Translations under genes and position numbers: made by a program
Assembly: GCA_013298325.1 (NCBI GenBank)
Contig: JAAFHJ010000185.1
Location: 1 to 8,532 of the forward strand
Origin: Myxococcales bacterium
Lineage (GTDB): Bacteria; Myxococcota_A; Polyangia; Polyangiales; Polyangiaceae
Reading direction: 5' to 3'
DNA: 8,532 bases
Shown: piece after piece, positions 5,522-8,532 of the stretch
Numbering within the stretch: the stretch's first letter is position 1
Layout of the letters: each line of letters starts with the position of its first letter
The notes under the pieces: model-generated
What the model was told of the DNA's origin: nothing
The model's input: only the letters and a program-made list of their open reading frames with translations
Database searches by the model: none

Positions 5522-7738
5522 ATGCTTCGATTCTTCCGGCGGTCGCGACGTCTGGTCCTGTCGTTTCCTCTCCTCGCTGCCGGCGTGATCGCTTGCAGTC
5601 CGGAGGCACGTGAGGCGGGGCTCCTCCTCAGCGTGACGACCGACATGGCGGTGCCGGCTTCGGTGCGCGAAATTGGCATCGTCGTGCGCGGTGCCGGCAC
5701 GGGGAACGTGTACTTTGCACGAAGATGGCCGGTCGTAGCTGGCGTGGTAGAGCTACCGGCATCGCTGGGGCTTCGACAGCCGGAAAATTCGGAACGAATA
5801 CTGGTAAGTGCCGTTGCCTACCGCCAGTCGCTTCAGGGCTCTCTTGAGCCCTTTGTGCTCCGCGAGGCGTTGACGTCGGTACCGACGACGCGCGTCGCCG
5901 TCCTCCCGCTCCCTCTGGAGTGGATCGCCTGGGGGAGCGCGGTCGCCGTGAATCCGGTCACCCCGTCGGCGCCGGACGCCCCGGGGACCCAGTCGGCGGT
6001 CGGCGCGACGCTCGCCCTCCTCCGCGCCCCTCCCGAGGGCGTCGCCATCAATCCCGATGCCGAGTTTGCACGCACCTGTGCCGCGGGCACCACCTCGGTC
6101 GCAGGGAGCTGTATCCATGTGGAAATTCAAGAAGATCGACTGCCCGATGCCCCTTCCGAAGGCGCGGTGACGGCCCCAAGTTCCTGCTTCGATCCCGTCG
6201 CCTGCTTCAACGGAGGGAAGCCGACGCTCTTGGATACTTCCCACGAGCGGCCTGGCGATCCGTCGTCCCCCTGTCTCGCCACGCGCTCGGGAGAACCGTT
6301 TTCCGCGAAAGAGACCTTTCTCAACGTAGCGCTCCGCGCCCGCGATGGCAGTGGGTGGGTCTGGCACGTCCAGGATCGCGCCTCGGCAGACCCGGCCGTT
6401 GCCGCCGAGGAGGCGCGCGCCGACCTGTACACCGGGGTTCCACCCATCCGGTGGTCGCTCAACGCGGCCGGTCAGGTCGTGTTCCCTGCATCGATTTGTG
6501 AACGAATTGAAGAAGATCGTCGTGCGATTGACGCCTTCGCGCGCACCGAGGGGGCTCAAATCCCCGAGCGCGGCACCGTTGGCGTCTACGCCATGACGAC
6601 CTGCGATAGCGTGAAGCGCCGCTTTCTCAACGGCTGCGTGAACGCGGCGCCGGGGACCTCCCGCGTGGGGATGAACGCCCAGCCGCCGTTCGTCGCCGAA
6701 GGAACGGGGGCGACCGGCCCCGGCGGACCGGTCCCGGGCAAGAATTCCACCAATCCCCTGTATGGGACCCAAAACACCGACGCCAGCGAGACCGAGCGAA
6801 CTGCGCAAACACGCGAACTTTTTGGATGTTCGGAAGCGGAAAAGGTCGCCGATCTCCCGCCGGGCCTTGCCGTCCGAGGCCTAGACGCTTCGACGAATGG
6901 CGTCATCCTGCTCCGGACCGGCGTCGGCGCTTGGGCCCTCCCCAACGGCACGCCGCTCACGTTTTCCCCGCCACCCGCTGGCCTCCGCGACGGGCACGTC
7001 GTCGGAAGTTCCCTCGTCGTCCAGACCGATGGGGGCGCGCGCGCGTTCGCCCTCGAGGGCGCGACCGGAGTGCTGACGACAGAATTTACTGGAATTACGG
7101 TGCCTTCGATTTTGGTGCCGGTCGCCTACGCGCGCACGGCTCTCGATTTTCGGACGCTCGACGTTGGACCAAATCCCGCGATCCGCCTCCCCGACGGCGC
7201 GCGGTACTGGCGCGTAACCGGCGGGGACTCCCCGCTTTTTGGTGCCCTTGGTGCTGCGAACGCGCTCCCGGTCATCGCGGGAACGGCGACGACCTTGGAA
7301 AGTCGACAGCTGCTCGCCGCCAAGAATCCGACCGCCACTGCGCGATCAGAGTTCCGCGGCGTCGCGCTCGATGCGAAGGCGCTCTGGGCGCAAGATGGCG
7401 ATCATCTTGCCAAATTTCCGGTCTCTGGCGCGACCGTCGATTTCGAGGCCCGCGAAGAGGTTGCCCATGCCGTACCGACGTTCGCCGACGACCTCCCCTT
7501 CGAACTCCTCGAAGGGGACCTCATCGCGGCCACCCGTGGCCACGGCATTCTCGTCCGCCCACCCAGCGGTGCAGCCCAGCTGTGCGTTCCCTATTGGCGG
7601 CACAATGGGCAGACCGCCCTTCCGGAGATCACCGGGTTTGCCATCGGCCGGTCGGTCGAGGGGAAGACCTACGCGTACTGGACGGAAGAGAACTCCGGAA
7701 AACCGAAGCTTTTCCGCGTAGAATTCCTCTATCGCTGA
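5522..7738 (+). CDS. Large predicted lipoprotein with cysteine-rich middle and propeller-like C-terminus
   Basis: The 738-residue protein begins with an Arg-rich n-region, a hydrophobic stretch and lipobox V-I-A-C, making Cys25 the lipidated residue; Ser follows, so outer-membrane sorting is likely. The n-region SRRLVL (8-13) also resembles a Tat motif. Residues about 30-140 form a beta-rich domain (LLSVTTDMAVPASVREIGIV). Ten further cysteines follow: C186-x10-C197, C222-FDPVA-C228, C251, C326, C361-x10-C372, C436 and C688, an even number consistent with disulfides in an exported protein. A Gly/Pro/Thr-rich linker lies at about 375-430. The rest is beta-strand-rich with Gly turns and a YWTEENSGKPKLFRVEF segment recalling YWTD-type propellers. 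ATG 5522 is the only plausible start after in-frame TGA at 5498; no Shine-Dalgarno at normal spacing. The next gene is its paralogue. Function is unknown. Confidence 0.85.
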   Translation: MLRFFRRSRRLVLSFPLLAAGVIACSPEAREAGLLLSVTTDMAVPASVREIGIVVRGAGTGNVYFARRWPVVAGVVELPASLGLRQPENSERILVSAVAYRQSLQGSLEPFVLREALTSVPTTRVAVLPLPLEWIAWGSAVAVNPVTPSAPDAPGTQSAVGATLALLRAPPEGVAINPDAEFARTCAAGTTSVAGSCIHVEIQEDRLPDAPSEGAVTAPSSCFDPVACFNGGKPTLLDTSHERPGDPSSPCLATRSGEPFSAKETFLNVALRARDGSGWVWHVQDRASADPAVAAEEARADLYTGVPPIRWSLNAAGQVVFPASICERIEEDRRAIDAFARTEGAQIPERGTVGVYAMTTCDSVKRRFLNGCVNAAPGTSRVGMNAQPPFVAEGTGATGPGGPVPGKNSTNPLYGTQNTDASETERTAQTRELFGCSEAEKVADLPPGLAVRGLDASTNGVILLRTGVGAWALPNGTPLTFSPPPAGLRDGHVVGSSLVVQTDGGARAFALEGATGVLTTEFTGITVPSILVPVAYARTALDFRTLDVGPNPAIRLPDGARYWRVTGGDSPLFGALGAANALPVIAGTATTLESRQLLAAKNPTATARSEFRGVALDAKALWAQDGDHLAKFPVSGATVDFEAREEVAHAVPTFADDLPFELLEGDLIAATRGHGILVRPPSGAAQLCVPYWRHNGQTALPEITGFAIGRSVEGKTYAYWTEENSGKPKLFRVEFLYR

Positions 7739-7855
7739 ACGGCCTTGGACGTCGTCGTCGGCGAACTCAAGCCGTGGAACAGCGTTTGTCTATTTTGCCG
7801 TCGAAGCGACGGGCGCACTGCGAATCTCTCTGTATCGTGTGGAGCCAGTCTACCG
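7739..7855. other. 117-bp gap between the paralogous lipoprotein genes
   Basis: No ORF fits the gap. It holds an AT-rich patch (TTTGTCTATTTTG, 7785-7797) abutting a small dyad, CCGTCG-AAG-CGACGG (7798-7812). The dyad has no following T-run, so it is not a convincing terminator. GGAG at 7841-7844 is a weak Shine-Dalgarno candidate, 11 nt before ATG 7856. The gap may hold a promoter for the second gene, but no -35/-10 pair at normal spacing stands out. Confidence 0.35.
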
Positions 7856-8532
7856 ATGAATCCCCGAACCCTTCACGCCTTCGCCGTCCTTGCCGCCCTC
7901 TCCGCCCCGATGTTCGCCGCGTGCGCGACGGACGAATCGCAGGCGGGCGTCCAAGTCTTTGTGACGTCGGACATCGCCGCACCGGTCGACCTCAAAGAAG
8001 TCGGCCTGATCGTGCGCGGTTCCGAGAGCCCACACACGGTGCTCTACGCGCGTCGCTGGCTCGTCCGCGAAAAGGCGGCGATTCAGCTCCCGGCTACCTT
8101 CGGTATCGCCCCCAGCGGCGGCGCCACATTTACGATTGAAGTCGTCGGTTATCGCGACGACGGTGCCCGCCGGGTCCCCTTCGTGCTCGCCTCGGCGACC
8201 GTGAAGCCGCCGGAAGCGAGCGTGCGGCGCCTCGATATTCCACTTTATTTCGATACGTGGGGCTCCGCGAAAGAGGGGAGCGGCGGGGGTCTCGCCCTCC
8301 AAAGCCTCGACGGGGAGCGCGGCTATCCCGACGGCCTCGACTACACCCGTCGCTGCCCCTTTGGGACGACGGCGCAGGGCACGGGCTGCGTTACCGATGT
8401 GCGAAATGCCGACGATCTGCCGGTTTGGAACACCGAAGAGGCGTTCGGTGCGTCGTCGGCGGCGGCGGGGCGATGCTTCGATAGCGCTTGCTTCACGAAT
8501 GGAAAACGGATGGCCGTGTCGGCGGCCTGCAC
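7856..8532 (+). CDS. Predicted lipoprotein, paralogue of the preceding gene, 3'-truncated by window end
   Basis: The frame runs from ATG 7856 off the end of the window (225 complete codons). The N-terminus is a typical secretion signal with a short polar start, hydrophobic core and M-F-A-A-C, so Cys23 is probably lipidated; Phe at -3 is less usual than Leu/Val/Ile. Residues about 30-140 align by eye with the preceding protein: AGVQVFVTSDIAAPVDLKEV here against AGLLLSVTTDMAVPASVREI there, then IVRG, ARRW, LPA and a final strand ending W-G. The cysteine signature follows in the same order: C167-x10-C178, a 28-residue segment, then C207-FDSA-C212-FTNGK (against C222-FDPVA-C228-FNGGK). The two genes thus form a tandem duplication with divergence. 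The second signal peptide is unrelated in sequence to the first. The function of the family is not recognised. Confidence 0.85.
   Translation, partial: MNPRTLHAFAVLAALSAPMFAACATDESQAGVQVFVTSDIAAPVDLKEVGLIVRGSESPHTVLYARRWLVREKAAIQLPATFGIAPSGGATFTIEVVGYRDDGARRVPFVLASATVKPPEASVRRLDIPLYFDTWGSAKEGSGGGLALQSLDGERGYPDGLDYTRRCPFGTTAQGTGCVTDVRNADDLPVWNTEEAFGASSAAAGRCFDSACFTNGKRMAVSAAC

Noticed and set aside
5753..6808. 351-codon open frame on the - strand
   Set aside because: Antisense to the first lipoprotein gene, Gly/Arg-rich and without motifs; a shadow frame.
7798..7812. CCGTCG-AAG-CGACGG as a terminator for the first lipoprotein gene
   Set aside because: The stem is only 6 bp and no T-run follows on the + strand; listed only as a dyad in the gap description.
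6826..8139. 437-codon open frame on the + strand crossing the two lipoprotein genes
   Set aside because: It is extremely Arg/Pro-rich, spans the end of one well-supported gene and the start of its paralogue in another frame, and shows no domain.

Overview
The window is GC-rich, densely coded DNA with third-position G/C codon bias. It is most likely chromosomal sequence from a Gram-negative bacterium. The gene mix points to Myxococcota, perhaps a Polyangiales-type genome: a large TPR protein, a class III cyclase fused to an SRPBCC domain, a stand-alone heme O synthase, and large cysteine-containing lipoproteins in tandem. This assignment is an inference from gene content; there is no rRNA or other marker here. 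I see no tRNA, rRNA, CRISPR array, insertion sequence, integrase or attachment site.

Layout. (1) Positions 3-899 (+) are the C-terminal part of a TPR-repeat protein whose start lies outside the window. (2) A strong hairpin terminator at 922-958 separates it from the convergent gene at 985-1920 (-). That gene encodes a ribose-phosphate pyrophosphokinase (PRPP synthetase) whose motifs look more like the plant phosphate-independent class than the usual bacterial enzyme. (3) Only 36 bp separate it from a divergent GTG-started gene at 1957-2469 (+) encoding a small J-domain protein; a GTATAC palindrome in this gap could serve as a -10 element for both. (4) After a 136-bp gap comes a 618-residue protein (2606-4462, +): N-terminal SRPBCC/START-like fold, four-cysteine zinc-ribbon-like segment, and a C-terminal class III adenylate/guanylate cyclase domain with all six canonical catalytic positions. 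(5) Heme O synthase CtaB follows at 4497-5450 (+). Its promoter (TTGACG, 17 bp, TATACC) overlaps the stop codon of the cyclase gene and implies a nearly leaderless mRNA. (6) Two paralogous lipoprotein genes follow in tandem: a complete one (5522-7738) and one cut by the window end (7856-8532). They share an N-terminal beta-rich domain and a cysteine signature (C-x10-C, then C-F-D-x2/3-C-F).

How they fit together. The window is mostly single-gene units rather than one operon. The two lipoproteins are a duplicated pair that probably act at the outer membrane. PRPP synthetase serves nucleotide metabolism, CtaB serves terminal oxidase heme maturation, and the cyclase makes a cyclic nucleotide in response to an unknown ligand or partner. 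I found no clear new multi-gene system. The most notable items are the plant-type PRPP synthetase, the run of start codons without Shine-Dalgarno sequences but with nearby -10-like elements, and the paralogous cysteine-signature lipoproteins.
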